NCBI GenBank assembly: GCA_008921705.1 | Contig: VFFE01007034.1 | Coordinates: 1,252,649 to 1,316,648, forward strand | Length of the DNA: 64,000 nucleotides | Origin: Burhinus oedicnemus | Lineage: Eukaryota > Chordata > Aves > Charadriiformes > Burhinidae | Reading direction: 5' to 3' | Shown: positions 24,755-36,115 of the stretch, in pieces | Layout: each line of letters opens with the position of its first letter | How positions within the stretch are numbered: position 1 is the first letter of the stretch | Program-made: the position numbers and the translations under genes | The notes under the pieces: model-generated | What the model saw: only the letters and a program-made list of their open reading frames with translations | Told to the model about the DNA's origin: nothing | The model's database searches: none

Positions 24755-24865
24755 CAGACTTAACATGTAGCCTTGAACAAATTGCTTCATCTAAAGATGA
24801 AGCAATGGTCAGTTGGTCAACACCTCAGTTACCCCATCTGTAGATCGAGGATGACTCTTAGTTAC
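24755..24865 (+). mobile_element. MIR-like SINE fragment
   Basis: TAGCCTTGAACAAATTGCTTC followed after a small insertion by ACCTCAGTTACCCCATCTGT and then GAGGATGA. This is the MIR core order (GACCTTGGGCAA, GCCTCAGTTTCCTCATCTGT, then GGGATAATA). It is diverged, with an insertion between the two parts. Confidence 0.45.
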
Positions 24866-27800
24866 AAGCTAGACACGGGTACTATCTTTAAACTTGCAAA
24901 ACACATGACTACGTACGTACCAATAGTTTTGGCGTGTGTGATCAGACCAAGTAGGTTGGAGTTATTCAACTGATCAGCAAAAATAAGATAAAAAACAACC
25001 AACCACCTAACAGAGATCTCTATTTATAGATCAACCCCTCTGTTTAAGTAGGAGGAGCCTGATAAAAAAGTCCTCAATTAATTTTGGAGTGGACCACGAA
25101 GCAGCCTATTTGACATTTTTCTCCATACCATCTGACTGCTTGCTCTCACTCACGAAAGCAGACATACCCTCACCCCGTGCGTATCCCAGATTTCCCTCTA
25201 GCACAGTCAGCTCTAACAGCACAGAACACCTGTATTATCTCCAGGACTTCAGTAACAGCCAACAATAACAGTAAGCAGCTGGATGTCAGAAAAGCCCAAA
25301 TCTATCATGGTATGACATGCTGCATTGCCTTTGCAGCAATAAAATTACTGGTGGGTCAGCAGAAACAGCCTCCGGAGCTGGTTAGATCTTCTGTGGAAGA
25401 CACTTGAGATGGCTTTTGAATTGCAACATTTTATTGTTGTTATTTATGACTTTGGTTGTTAATTAATAATTCTACTGGCAAATTCAGTTTACAGCACATG
25501 GCGTGACTGTTGTGTCACTGTGTTCCTAGAGCATTCTTAACAAGCCTCTTGTTGCATGTTGCAGGCATTAACTATTTAAGTCTATGCAGTAGTTAAGGGA
25601 AACTGTAGGGACCACTTCACTCCTTGCTGATAAGTAGCTGCCAGTGAAGTGACTCTACATAGCTGTTTGGCTGAGCATAGCAACACTAATCAATATCTGA
25701 AGACAGGACATTGGTGTATTTCTTCCACCTGCTGAAAAGAGAAAGTGCTATTCTTCAGCCTGGTGTTATTATACACATGCATTGATATGGGGGAAGGGGG
25801 ATTTATTTTTTTTATCACCATGCTTTAGAAAGAGTTGTCTTTATCCTAAAAAAAAAAAAAATAGAGATTAAAAGGTAACCTCAGCTTTTTAAGTCAGGAT
25901 GTTTAAAGCCATCTCCAGTCCCTATAGCAACTAACTGCAAATTTGTAGTTCAAGGCTATTGGTCCAACACTATATAAGTTAGTCTGGAAGAAAATCACAG
26001 AGTGAACTTGCTCCCACTAAAAACATTTTGCATTTCTTCATTCGTGTAAATAGAATCAGAGCAGATCCAAAATTCTGATCGAGCTTCCACGTCTTCCTAG
26101 GCTTAAAGACACCCTCATGCCAAGGTTTCATTTCTCACATTAATAGCTTTATAATAATACAGTTTGATGGTAGTCTATTGCATGTTTTGGAGGGTTCTGG
26201 GGGTTGGGTTTGTGGGTTTTTTGCAACGCTATTTTCGGTTCCTGAAAAAATTAGGGAGGAAGAGGAGCCATTTAATATGATGAATACCATATTGATGCTG
26301 CAGTATCTTTAGACGTTAGCTGAAAAGAGCCTAGGTCAAGAAATTAGAGTGCTAAAAATAATTACTTCAGTAGGTGGCACTATTCCCTCTGTGTCACTCC
26401 TAAGGCAATACCCTTACATGGTGCTGTGAGGCTAAAGAGATGTGAAGAACCCTGTCGGTTGTGACTATTGAAGACCACTCGTTACCCCTCCCAGCAGTGG
26501 CAGCTGCTGGTTCTTATAGTCTGATCACAAGACAAAAACGCAGCCTACCTTCCCTCTCTCTTTAAATGGATGAGGTGTTTTTGCTTGGCAGGTTGGGTTT
26601 GTTTGAGAGGGGAGTCCTGAGATTCTGCCCTCAAAGTATCACGTATTTATGTGGTGTTATTTTAATAGCTGCTCTGTTCCAGCCCAGAAAGTCTGCAAAA
26701 TGATAGGTCAAGTATCTCCCTAATACACAGACTGAGTCATTCTTCATCTCTAGCTTGTAAAAGGCATTGTTTAACTTACTGCAGTGGTAATTACAATGAT
26801 TTAAAAGCAAGTTCAGGAAAGGCTCATTCTTACTGTGAAACAAATAATATTCGGTTAGAAATATACAGTCTCTTAGTCACAAAGCTCTACAACAGTGCAT
26901 AAATACCTGCCATCCATTCCCAAAATACATTCATAAGCAATTTCAGTTTAGTCAATTCTCTCAGCTGTTAGGCAATATAAATTAATATATGGCTGTAGTA
27001 ATTATTTACATGTGGCTTCACTTTAAACTGTAATGTAACCTTGGATTAGTTTTTTAGATTAGCTGTAGAAGTCTTTTTTTTTTTTTTTCTTAAATAATGT
27101 ATTTATTTTGCTTGGGTAAGCTTCTCTCTTGCTTTGGTGATAACAAGCAAGCCCAACTGTAGGGCAAGATTTGCAGAGAATTCCTGTGTTCACTGAGCAT
27201 ATTTAAAAGGAGAATCCTCCAAGTCAGATGTCTGTATAATATGGCTGCAGTTCTAAAGCATCTTTGTGGCATCCAGTGGTAATTGTGCCAGCCACAAATA
27301 GCACTTGGACCAGGTATGTTGCATTTCATATAAGGCAATTAAAGAGGAATAGTATTGTTTGGGAAGTGGCTAGAGAGTTTCTCAGTCAGGGAATTCCCAG
27401 CTAGAGAGATCCAGCCTGGTTTTAAACCTGTCCAGATCCTGGGCTTGAATCTGGTTCCATAGGCTTTAACTGAAATCCCTTGTGCTTTTCATTGCCTGTC
27501 ATTCATCTGGAATGCAAGTTTAATGCTTATTTTGTATGTTGGGGCAGCATCAGAAGGCAGTAGTTAGGAGTCAACAGCATCAAAGCAAATTTTCTGTAAA
27601 TCCCATCTCCCTTTGCCAAGCACTGTTAGGGCCATCTTCTGTCCTTAATATTCTGCCCGTGAACATTCCTGGGTATTCACCACATAAGGCTAAGAATAGT
27701 TCAGCCATTTAAGGGCCTGATCTTACACGCGGAGGCTGTATGAGTAAAGGATTGCTGGGCTGGATCACTGTTAAAACATTCTAGCAGTCCATGTTTATCA

Positions 27801-28712
27801 ATAATAATGTAATAAAACAACACTATCTGATTTCAGCTTTCTTACCTTAGCAAAATATTAGTTCTTTGTCAAGCTGAGGCTTGGTTCCTATGCACAAGGA
27901 AACAGAGGTCGGTGTAATTACCAGCGCTCTGCTAGGCTCGGTGATGATACTTAACCATAAGTGAAATAGTTGTGTATTTTCTTAATCTAGCTTATCCATG
28001 TTCAGACAATGAATGAGCATACAGTACAATATGATGTAACCAAAGAATTCAGTAAAATAAGAAATGAATTCAGCAAAAAAACCCAAATCTCTAAATGGAA
28101 TTTAGAAATCCATTTGTCAGTCCAAGCCTCTAGTAACATATTCATGTATCCTTTAAGATACTAAATCAATCTTCTGTGCTTTTCTGCCAGATGTCTGGAT
28201 TCATGACAGGAAGCACTTGAAGAATTGATGTCTGCCTGCACTATCACCAGGGCTGTGTCTTTTCATTTGCCACCATGTAGCTTCAGTCTCATTTTCCAGT
28301 AGATGACAGACCATTTGCAATATCCTGATGGTGATGGTGACACTGAAACCTTTTTTTCTTTTCTCCTTTGCTACACCAGTATTGTGAAGCCTAACCCACT
28401 CCAAAAGCATGAGATTTAAAAATGAACACACTTAGAGGAGGCTGGATGAGAGGAAAGGGGAGAGGAATCACTCTTCTGGTCTTCGGGTGTTGAAGTGTGC
28501 AGAGTTCATGTTGGAAACGTTCTTCAGCACTCATAACAGCTTTCTCTTATGGTTATTTTGAGGAAAACAAATTGTACTGACACCATGGTTCAGGAGCAGA
28601 GATGTTGAAAATCGTGAATATTTGTAACATTGCAGCCTGATTATCTATGTTTTCTTAGATAAGTACCATTTTCATAACTAAGTATTGACATAAGTATCTA
28701 AGTACCACAAAA

Positions 28713-28790
28713 CAGTGGTTTTCAGCTTGTGATCTGTGGCTCCATAGATGACTTATAAGGTGGCCACAGAAGCTAGTGATGAATACTAAG
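28713..28790 (+). mobile_element. Possible hAT-like (Charlie/MER5-type) terminal fragment
   Basis: CAGTGGTTTTCAGCTTGTG followed by GATCTGTGGCTCC resembles the terminal inverted repeat and subterminal part of hAT Charlie/MER5-type transposons (CAGTGGTTCTCAACCTGTG, GGTCCGTGGACCCC). Only one end is visible. I saw no matching opposite end or duplicated 8-bp target site. Confidence 0.4.
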
Positions 28791-28839
28791 TATGTAGTCA
28801 GGAGGTTTAAATTCTTTACACTGAAGTCCACACCCATAT

Positions 28840-28885
28840 AAAAAAAAAAAAAAACCAACAAACAAACCAAAAAACCACCAACAAA
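28840..28885 (+). repeat. A-rich low-complexity run
   Basis: A 15-A run followed by CAA/CCAA repeats. Confidence 0.9.
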
Positions 28886-30474
28886 TAGTGCTCCATGTAT
28901 TGACAAAGTCTGAAAACCTTTGTCCAAAGAAAGACATGGAAATAGAAGGGAAGGGAGGCACATTCAAGCAGATTGCAAGAGACTCAGTGGTGAAGACACC
29001 ATGGGTAATGTCTCTTTGCACACTGACATAGAACTAAAGTGGCTTTTAATAAGCAAGCCCAAATACTGGATGCTTTCTAAGGAACAGCCACATGGAGATT
29101 TACATGGATTTATTGGTGCTGCTAAAAAAGGTGGTGCCTTGGACAGGGCTTTGCTGCAGCTAAACTGCTTCTGGTACGAATGGAAATTAATTTCGGGCTT
29201 GCTAAGTAGAGTTCCCTCCAAGGGGAAGCTGGAATAAACTGTTAATCTGTACAGAGTCCAGATGAGGTAAAAGAAAGGAAAGGAAGGGCACACCAGGGTG
29301 AATGGACTTTTCAAGAGTTCCAGAGCAGGTAAGAAACAGAGTGGGAAGCAGGCAGTGAGGCAAAATAAAATCGTGCATTAAAATGTATCGGTGGACATCA
29401 TCTGACCGGTTCCCCCCACCCAAAGCTGTACTTTGATCTATGTCTCAAGCCTATTTGTTACATCAAATGGGTCAAGAAAAGGAGACAAGAAGTTTTCCTC
29501 AGCATTACATACTAAATCTTACTTCAGAAAAAAAGCCTTAAAATAAACTTGTTGAAGTATTTTAACGACATGTTATTAGTACATTATTCCTACTATGTCA
29601 TGAAAGAATAAAAAATAAGAAAAATCAAAACCCAGCTGGTAAAAAATTACTTCCTGAAAAAAAAAAAGTAGTATCTCATTATTTCCTTTGAATTCAGCAC
29701 ATTTTTAAGTTTTTATTTGGGTGAGAATAGAGCTTTTCATATGACAAGTGGTCCAGCTAAATTTTTCCAGCAGACTGTGCTGCTCGTTGTACAGTATTTC
29801 CACAGTGAAGAAGCTCCCGGTTCCTTTCCCAGTGTGTAGAGGAAAGCAGGCACTCTCTATGTATCTAACCTCAACAGAGCTTAAGCTGGGTTAGCAAGGG
29901 GCACCTGCTGCAGGCAGTTCAGCCTGTAGGTAACAGTAGTCATTCTCCTGCCTTCTCTCCTCACTGAGAGCAAGGCAAATTAGGCACCTAAGTGCTTCAA
30001 GTCATGCAGGATTAATCAGGATTGGAATGCTCTCAGAATCACAGAATCACAGAGGTTGGAAGGGACCTCTGGAGATCATCTAGTCCAACCCCCCTGACAG
30101 AGCAGGGTCACCTAGAGCAGGTTGCACAGGATGGCATCCAGGCAGGTTTTGAATGTCTCCAGAGTCGGAGACTCCACCACCTCTCTGGGCAGCCTGTTCC
30201 AGTGCTCTGCCACCCTCAAAGTCAAGAAGTTCCTCCTCATGTTTAGATGGAACTTCCTATGGTCAACTTTGTGCCCATCACCTCTTGTCCTGTCAGTGGA
30301 CACCACTGGAAAAAGACTGGTCCCATCCTCCTGGCACCCTCCCTTTAAGTATTTATAAGCATTGATGAGATCCCCTCTGAGTCTTCTCTTCTCCAGACTA
30401 AAAAGACCCAAATCCCTCAGCCTTTCCTCATAAGAAGGATGTTCCAGCCCCCTAATCATCTTTGTAGCCCTCTG

Positions 30475-30506
30475 CTATACCCTCTCCAGCAGTTCCCTGT
30501 CCTCTT
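30475..30506 (-). other. Frameshift and second TAG in CR1 ORF2
   Basis: The RT frame runs off into an unrelated tail after residues reading FKR. The adjacent frame carries DRELLERV and then TAG at 30475-30477. This implies a one-base deletion near 30503-30506 followed by a stop mutation in the restored frame. Confidence 0.85.
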
Positions 30507-31655
30507 GAACCAGGGAGCCCAGAACTGGACACAGTACTCCAGGTGCGGCCTCACCAGGGCAGAGTAAAGGGGGAGGATAACCTCCCGCGACCTGCTTGCC
30601 ACACACCTCTTGATGCACACCAGGATGCCATTGGCCTTCGTGGCCACAAGGGCACATTGCTGCCTCATGGTCATCCTGTTGTCCACCAGGACTCCCAGGT
30701 CCCTTTCCACAGAGCTGCTTTCCAGCAGGTCAGCCCCTAACCTGTACTGGTGCATGGGGTTGTTCCTCCCCAAGCGCAGTACCTTACACTTGCCCTTGTT
30801 GAACTTCATAAGGTTTCTCTCTGCCCAACTCTCTAGCCTGTCCAGGTCATGCTGAATGGCAGCACAGCCTTCTGGTGTGTCAGCCACCCCTCCCAGTTTT
30901 TTGTCATCAGCAAACTTGCTGATGGTACACTCTACCCCTTCATCCAGGTCATTGATGAATATGTTGAACAGGACTGGACCCAGTACTGACCCCTGGGGAG
31001 TACCACTTGTCACAGACCTCCAACTAGACTCTGTGCCACTAATCACAACCCTCTGAGCTCTGTCTGCCAACCAGTTTTCAATCCACCCCACTGTCCATTC
31101 ATCCAGCCCACACTTCCTAAGCTTGCCTGTGAGGGTGCTGTGGGAGAGGGTGTTGAAAGCCTTGCTGAAGTCAAGGTAGACAACATCCACTGCCCTCCCC
31201 TTATCTATTTGTCCAGTCACGCCATCATAGAAGGCTATCAGATTAGTCAGATATGACTTCCCCTTGGTGAATCCATGTTGACTACTTCTGATAACTTTCT
31301 TTTCCTCCACATGCTTTGAGATGATGCCCAGAATGAGCTGTTCCATCATCTTTCCAGGGATGGAGGTGAGGCTGACTGGCCTGTAGTTTCCCGGGTCTTC
31401 CTTCTTGCCCTTTTTGAAGACTGGAGTGACATTGGCTTTCTTCCAGTCTTCAGGCACCTCGCTTGTTCTCCTTTCAAAGATGATGGAGAGAGGCCCAGCA
31501 ATGACTTCTGCCAGCTCTCTCAGCACTCGCGGGTGCATCCCATCAGGAGCCATGGACTTGTGGATATCCAGTTTACTTAACTGACCTCTAACTTGATCCT
31601 CCTCAACCAGGGGAAAGTTCTCCTTCCTCCAGACTTTCTCCGTTACCTGTAAAGT

Positions 31656-31658
31656 CTA
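31656..31658 (-). other. In-frame TAG stop in CR1 ORF2
   Basis: CTA on the plus strand. The frame on either side is the same (102 bases, 34 codons, to the Met at 31553), so this is a point mutation to stop, not a frame change. Confidence 0.9.
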
Positions 31659-32196
31659 GGACTCCTGAGCGCTGGCCTGATCAGTAAAGACTGAAGCAAA
31701 GAAGGCATTCGGTAATTTCACCTTCTCTGCATCATCTGTCACCATGGCCCCTGTCTCATTCAATAGCAGGCCCACATTTTCTCTAGTTTTCCTTTTGCCT
31801 CCAACGTACTTGAAGAAACCCTTCCTGTTGACCTTGATATCCCGTGCCACATTTAATTCCAAGGAGGCCTTGGCTTTCCTCGTTTCGTCCCTGCATACTC
31901 TGGCAGCATTCTGGTGATCTTCCCAAGTGGTCAGTCCCTTCTTCCACTTACTGTAAACTTCCTTCTTCCACTTGAGCTTTTTCAGAAGCTCCCTGCTCAA
32001 CCACGCAGGTCTCCTGCTTCCCTTGCCTGATTTCTTACTCTTAGGGATGCACCGATCCTGAGCTTGGCAGAAGTGATGCTTGAATATCAACCAGCTCTCT
32101 TGAGCCCCCCTACCCTCTAGAGCCCTAATCCATGGGATTTCTCCAAGCACTTTCTTGAAGAGATCAAAGTTAGCCCCCCTGAAGTCAAATAGTCCT

Positions 32197-33630
32197 TAAA
32201 CTACCACCCTCAACACGTGCACATGTGGCAGGCTCACAGTGATATGAAATAGTCCTACAATACTCCTGTGGACATATGTTTGGTCCATCAAGCAGTGCTA
32301 AGGTAGCCAACTACCTAATTTCTTCACACCAGCGTTCCCAGGTAGAGCCCATAGAGCAGGGTTTAGCCTAGGAGGAGCACAGCAAGACAGGGGTCTGTAC
32401 GTCAGGGAAGAGGGCAGGTTTCCCAGGCCAGCAGCCCTGACCAACTGTCTTGTATTGAGCATGTAGATACTGTGATGAGTTAAGTAAAACCCCAAAGCAT
32501 GTGTTGCTCTAGTCTTAAGCAGTCAGATAATGCCAGAAGAAAGCCAATATAGATACCCTAAATGCTCTGAATGCTTCCCTTTCTCTGCCAGATGCTGGGG
32601 ATCCCAGAGACTCTGTTTGGTCTGACAAAACCAGACACAGCTTGGTCTGATACCCACTTATATGTGGTGGGACAGTGTCCTCACAGGGACTGCAGTCCAC
32701 AGAGGTGCCCCCTGACAGGAGTCCCAGCAGAATGGGGCTGTGCCATGGGGCTCTGTCAGGAGCAGAAGGAGTCAGTTCATGCTGGAAGGCCTCCAAAGTT
32801 GTTCTGAAAGGAGTGACCCGAAATGCTCTTAGAGTACTCTGTTGGCTCCCTATCCTGAGGGTAGCCATACCAACAGTATCGAAAGATCAAACACCAGGAA
32901 CGGATCTGCCCCCTTTCTATGTTCTTCTGTGCATCAAAGCTCACCATTTCTGTTGAAGCTGAGGAGGTGAGTGGAGTTGGACTCAGGAATTTCATCAGAA
33001 ATTATGTGCTGTCACAGCCGCCCTGCCTGAGTGTGTGTATGTATATTTAAAACAAAAAAATAAAAGTGAAAAAAAGACATTTGAGATGCGCACACAGGAG
33101 CATTGGTCTCCAATATTGTTTTTCCTGAGAAGAGGCTGTTTTATCACAGCTTCCTTACGACTTAAAGGAAGAGCTCCCTAAGAGCAGAGGGCTTGTTTCC
33201 AGCTTTCTGGCCATCCAGAGTTTCAGTGTAGAGGAAACACTGTATGTTTCTCTCTTTATCCTCATCGGAATGAAATGTAAAAAGAGGTTGCGTGAGGTCT
33301 GATGGAAGTCTACAAAGGAGGCTAGGTGCTCACTGTAGCTGGATAGCGGGCCTGAAGGCTGAGGGCTTATGCTGCTCAGCTGGTCTATCGCTAGGACAGA
33401 GCTAGCCATGCTCTTGCATATGAGACCTTCCTACACGTGGAGTCAGGCTGTCCAACTGGAAGACCAGGCTGGGGAGAAGTACCAAGAAATGTGGGGTGAC
33501 TGCTTGGAGGCACCAACCTCCTGCCCATGCTCTGGTATGGGGGACTTTGTGGCTGTCTCCCCATTTTCGTCCTCATCTCAGAATGTCTGGTGTGCAAAAG
33601 TGTTTCTTCCGATCTTACTATAAGCCTTTC
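32197..33630. other. Noncoding flank of CR1
   Basis: No further CR1 homology is seen to the right of 32196. A 117-codon minus-strand frame at 32515-32868 and frames of 93 and 78 codons on the plus strand overlap one another and are not recognisable. An A-rich run lies at 33051-33075. Confidence 0.5.
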
Positions 33631-33639
33631 GCAGTCCCC

Positions 33640-33990
33640 CTCCTTCACCCACCCACCTTTCACCCCATGGCATCCCCTGCCGGCGGGAGGTACGGGTGAG
33701 GTGGGTTTGTGGCAGGACAAGGCAGCGTTTGCGAGAGATGACAGTTTCTGTGATAGGCGCTGCAAGGGGGGTGCCCCAACGGGGGGCTGTTTACAACGTG
33801 ATACCTCAGCAGCTGCTTCAGTCGCAGCCGTGAGCTGTCAGTGCTTACGGTTTTATGGCACTTTCATCACCATCTGTCACTCCTTTAATGGCATGGTGTG
33901 CGCGTCTTGCCACCTTCGCCCTGCCACCCCCATACCCCTCCCGCCACACGCACACACACGCACGTTGAGGAGCTCAGCCATATGGCGCTG
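33640..33990. promoter_or_regulatory. GC-rich candidate regulatory segment
   Basis: Clearly richer in GC and CpG than the surroundings. Motifs include CTGTCA at 33835-33840 and 33874-33879 (MEIS/TGIF type), TTTTATGG at 33851-33858 (posterior HOX or CDX type) and TTTAATGG at 33884-33891. A CA-rich patch at 33950-33964 follows. Overlapping frames (154 codons on plus at 33527-33991, 124 on minus at 33391-33765) are unrecognised. Regulatory role is inferred. Confidence 0.25.
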
Positions 33991-34252
33991 AGTAAGCCAC
34001 ACTGCACGTCCTCATCTTCTGAGTCCATCTTGATGGACTGCAGGGGATGGTAGCTAGATAGGGTGGCCCAGGTAGCCCAGAGTTAGGGCGTAAGAGTGGA
34101 AAACATAGTATTATCGACTAACATGGAAACTGCAGTCTGTCCCTAGTTCCATCCATCTGGGCTGTTGGGCAGCGGTGGATGTTTGGCCTAGTCTTCTGCA
34201 AGGAAAAGTAGCCTAAAGGTTACTCTTTGTTTATGCTAAACTGAAAAAGAAT

Positions 34253-34270
34253 AAAACACACACACACACA
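34253..34270 (+). repeat. (CA)n microsatellite
   Basis: About eight CA units, preceded by AAAA. Confidence 0.9.
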
Positions 34271-34648
34271 TTTTTAAATAAAAGTATTTGTTTATGTACA
34301 CATAGACACACCCCAAGGCTTAATATCACGCCCTTGCCAAGGAACATATGTTATTTCAGCTTGACACATTTTAATTGCAAAATCCAGGGTGTTCTTTTCA
34401 TTCGTTCAAAACAAGAGAAAACTCCAAGTGAGCTGTAGCAATCGCAGTCCCTGTGGCTGTCTTCCATCACTAATCTGTGTCCGTGCCGCGAGCACACGTG
34501 GTTTGAAATCAAAGCCTTCTTGAGCTTCAGAGAAGCACCCCCAGAAAGTTACGAGATCTGGTTTGCCATGCCTTAACTTTCAACTCGTGGAGTTTTTAAT
34601 GCCTGTAAGCTTCGTGCTGTGCATTATACTGCTATCTGCATTACCTGT

Positions 34649-34672
34649 GGGGAGGGGGGGGAGGGATGAGGG
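34649..34672 (+). other. G-quadruplex candidate
   Basis: G-tracts of 4, 8, 3 and 3 separated by A, A and ATGA, which fits the common four-tract rule with short loops. Confidence 0.8.
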
Positions 34673-35091
34673 AGAGTTTGTGGCTGAGAGTAAACTTCAC
34701 TGTAGCAATTTTTTTTTTCCTCTTATGTGTTCCTCTGATTGGTCATTTGATTATAGTGAATCCCAAAAGGCTCATGGATTAAAAACAAAGGCTGGTTTGT
34801 AAGTGAACTTGCTGTTGATGGATTAGGGCAGTGTGCCGGCTGTAACCAGATCCACAATACAAGTTCATTCATTTGGAGAGCAGCTCTCGACTCGCATTAC
34901 ACTCTCTCTGACTCGGCTCTTTACCATCCAGCCAGTGAAACTTTACACCTCTACGATTTTATCGCAGCCTCAGTTCACCAACAATGTGTGTCATGCTGTG
35001 AAAAATATAACTATAAATCAAAGTCCTACATATGGTGGAGCGGTAACCTTTCCAAAGACCCTGTTTTGGAGGCCGTCGCTAAACAGATTTG

Positions 35092-35120
35092 TTTGTGTGT
35101 GTGTGAGAGTGTGTGTGTGA
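35092..35120 (+). repeat. (TG)n microsatellite, interrupted
   Basis: TG dinucleotides interrupted once by AGAG. Confidence 0.9.
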
Positions 35121-35984
35121 TGCATAAACACATATGACAATCAAAGGCTACCACAACAGAGCGCTCTTATTTTCTAAGCTGACATTTCACAGCAGGAGCC
35201 AAAAAAGTTCATTTTGGAGCACAGTGCAATGTTTGTGATATTAGTATCAATAGATGCCTTTTAGATTTTCACTCTAAAGCTAAATACGTTTGAGGATGAT
35301 ACATTTTTATATCATTAGTTGGGAGGCAAAGCAAAGCATGCCCACATTTCTGTGATATGCAGAAGGGAACTTTCACCCTTGATTTTTTTTTTATCTCCCT
35401 CACTCTCTTTGGCTCACGTGCCACTCTGAGCATTCCCAATCCTTGGAGAGTGCGATCTTTAAGAGCTGTCATTACACTTTTCAAGTTTGACAGAAGATAA
35501 GAAGGGGAACAACTGGTTTTAATCATGACAGATTCCAAGTCCTGGAAATCTTTCCAGAAGTTACTCCCAAGAGCTGATGTTTTCTGAAGCCCCTTCTCCT
35601 TTCAGCGCATGTGTGCATATTCACAAAATCCAGAGAACCTCACCTCCAGATCTTTTCGCTTGCCAAATACTGTCCCTAGTAGACAGGAAGACTAAACCAC
35701 GATGTACTTTTGCAAATTATGCATGATCAACTATTTCTGTGATGGAAGAGAGCCAGGACTAGGAATGCAATCACCCAGCAATGTGAAGCCCCAAAGAAAA
35801 GTAGTCAAGCCAAGACTGTGCTGTGCAAATGGCAGTTCTGCCTGAGGAAGAAAGCCCCCGCCAAGGCCCATTTCTAGTCAGTGATCCCCTGATGACTTAT
35901 GCAAGTCTCATCTGCTTCTCTTGCCTAGAATTAGGTAGTGTCAGAAATCTTACAGATACGCTTTTCCTGGTTTTACTTCTAGGA

Positions 35985-36115
35985 GCTAATGTGCAATAAT
36001 ATAAATAATATCCTTTGCATATTTTAAAGGGAAAACCAAGGTACAGAAAGATTAGCTGACTTAGGAAACTGGAAATCTGTGGCAGAACGAGTTGCGAAAC
36101 CAACGTTATACAAAA
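35985..36115 (-). mobile_element. MIR-like SINE fossil
   Basis: The plus strand shows AAATAATATCCTTTGCAT, then AAACCAAGGTACAGAAAG, ATTAGCTGACTT, TCTGTGGCAGAAC and GCGAAACCAA. In order these match antisense MIR (ATAATCCCCATTTTA, AAACTGAGGCACAGAGAG, GTTAAGTGACTT, AGTGGCAGAGC, TCGAACCCA). Diverged but collinear over about 130 bp. Confidence 0.5.

Larger units (their letters stand above)
24866..30033. other. Noncoding AT-rich stretch
   Basis: Holds A/T-runs at 25848-25861, 27074-27088 and 28840-28885, and a possible hAT-like terminus at 28713. At 27711-27765 the phrase GGGCCTGATCTTACAC resembles an old sauropsid repeat. Open frames of up to 116 codons at 28920-29314 lie on both strands of the same bases and are not recognisable. 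No host exon supported. Confidence 0.5.
30034..32196 (-). mobile_element. CR1 LINE retrotransposon, 5'-truncated, about 2.16 kb
   Basis: Minus-strand CR1 of the sauropsid type. Its 3' end lies at 30034, where CTCAGAATCACAGAATCACA on the plus strand is two copies of the CR1 terminal octamer. Moving right come the short 3' UTR (GGTTGGAAGGGACC antisense), the ORF2 C-terminal part, the reverse transcriptase domain and the linker between endonuclease and RT. At about 32196 homology stops within the codons reading LFDFRGANFDLFKK, so the endonuclease, ORF1 and promoter are absent. CR1 integrates by target-primed reverse transcription, and 5' truncation is its normal fate. No target-site duplication is evident, which is usual for CR1. 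The copy is quite well preserved, with two stops and one frameshift across some 690 codons. Confidence 0.97.
30112..32196 (-). pseudogene. CR1 ORF2 reverse transcriptase, broken and N-terminally truncated
   Basis: ORF2 remnant on the minus strand. The linker frame (Met at 32150, readable back to about 32196) ends at an in-frame TAG at 31656-31658. The same frame resumes at once and runs as an open frame of 365 codons from the Met at 31553. In that frame the RT motifs are in order: YLDFSKAF at residues 126-133 (catalytic Asp of block A), [10 protein letters not shown] at 184-193 (block B) and FADD at 214-217 (block C catalytic pair). Downstream, one base appears lost near 30503-30506, in an AAGAAGGAC-type stretch, and a TAG lies at 30475-30477 in the restored frame. 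The C-terminal part continues from about 30459 to its stop at 30112. The protein would have copied CR1 RNA at nicked target DNA. FADD is followed by KKL, where CR1 usually has TKL. Confidence 0.95.
34500..35220. promoter_or_regulatory. Candidate enhancer-like segment with ATCAAAG sites
   Basis: ATCAAAG, the TCF/LEF core, occurs on the plus strand at 34508-34514, 35017-35023 and 35140-35146. The segment also holds OTX-type GGATTA sites, one in the form GGATTAAAAACAAAG. A G-rich run at 34649-34672 and a TG run at 35092-35120 lie inside. Frames of 79 and 95 codons here are not recognisable. Function is inferred from motif density. Confidence 0.25.

Noticed and set aside
28920..29314. 105-codon plus and 116-codon minus frames
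   Set aside because: They overlap on opposite strands with no family features or splice context.
32515..32868. 117-codon minus-strand frame near the CR1 5' break
   Set aside because: Not CR1 ORF2 (no linker or endonuclease wording) and not otherwise recognisable.
33391..33991. 124-codon minus and 154-codon plus frames
   Set aside because: Same bases on both strands in a GC-rich segment, with low-complexity Ser/Pro/His content and no domain.
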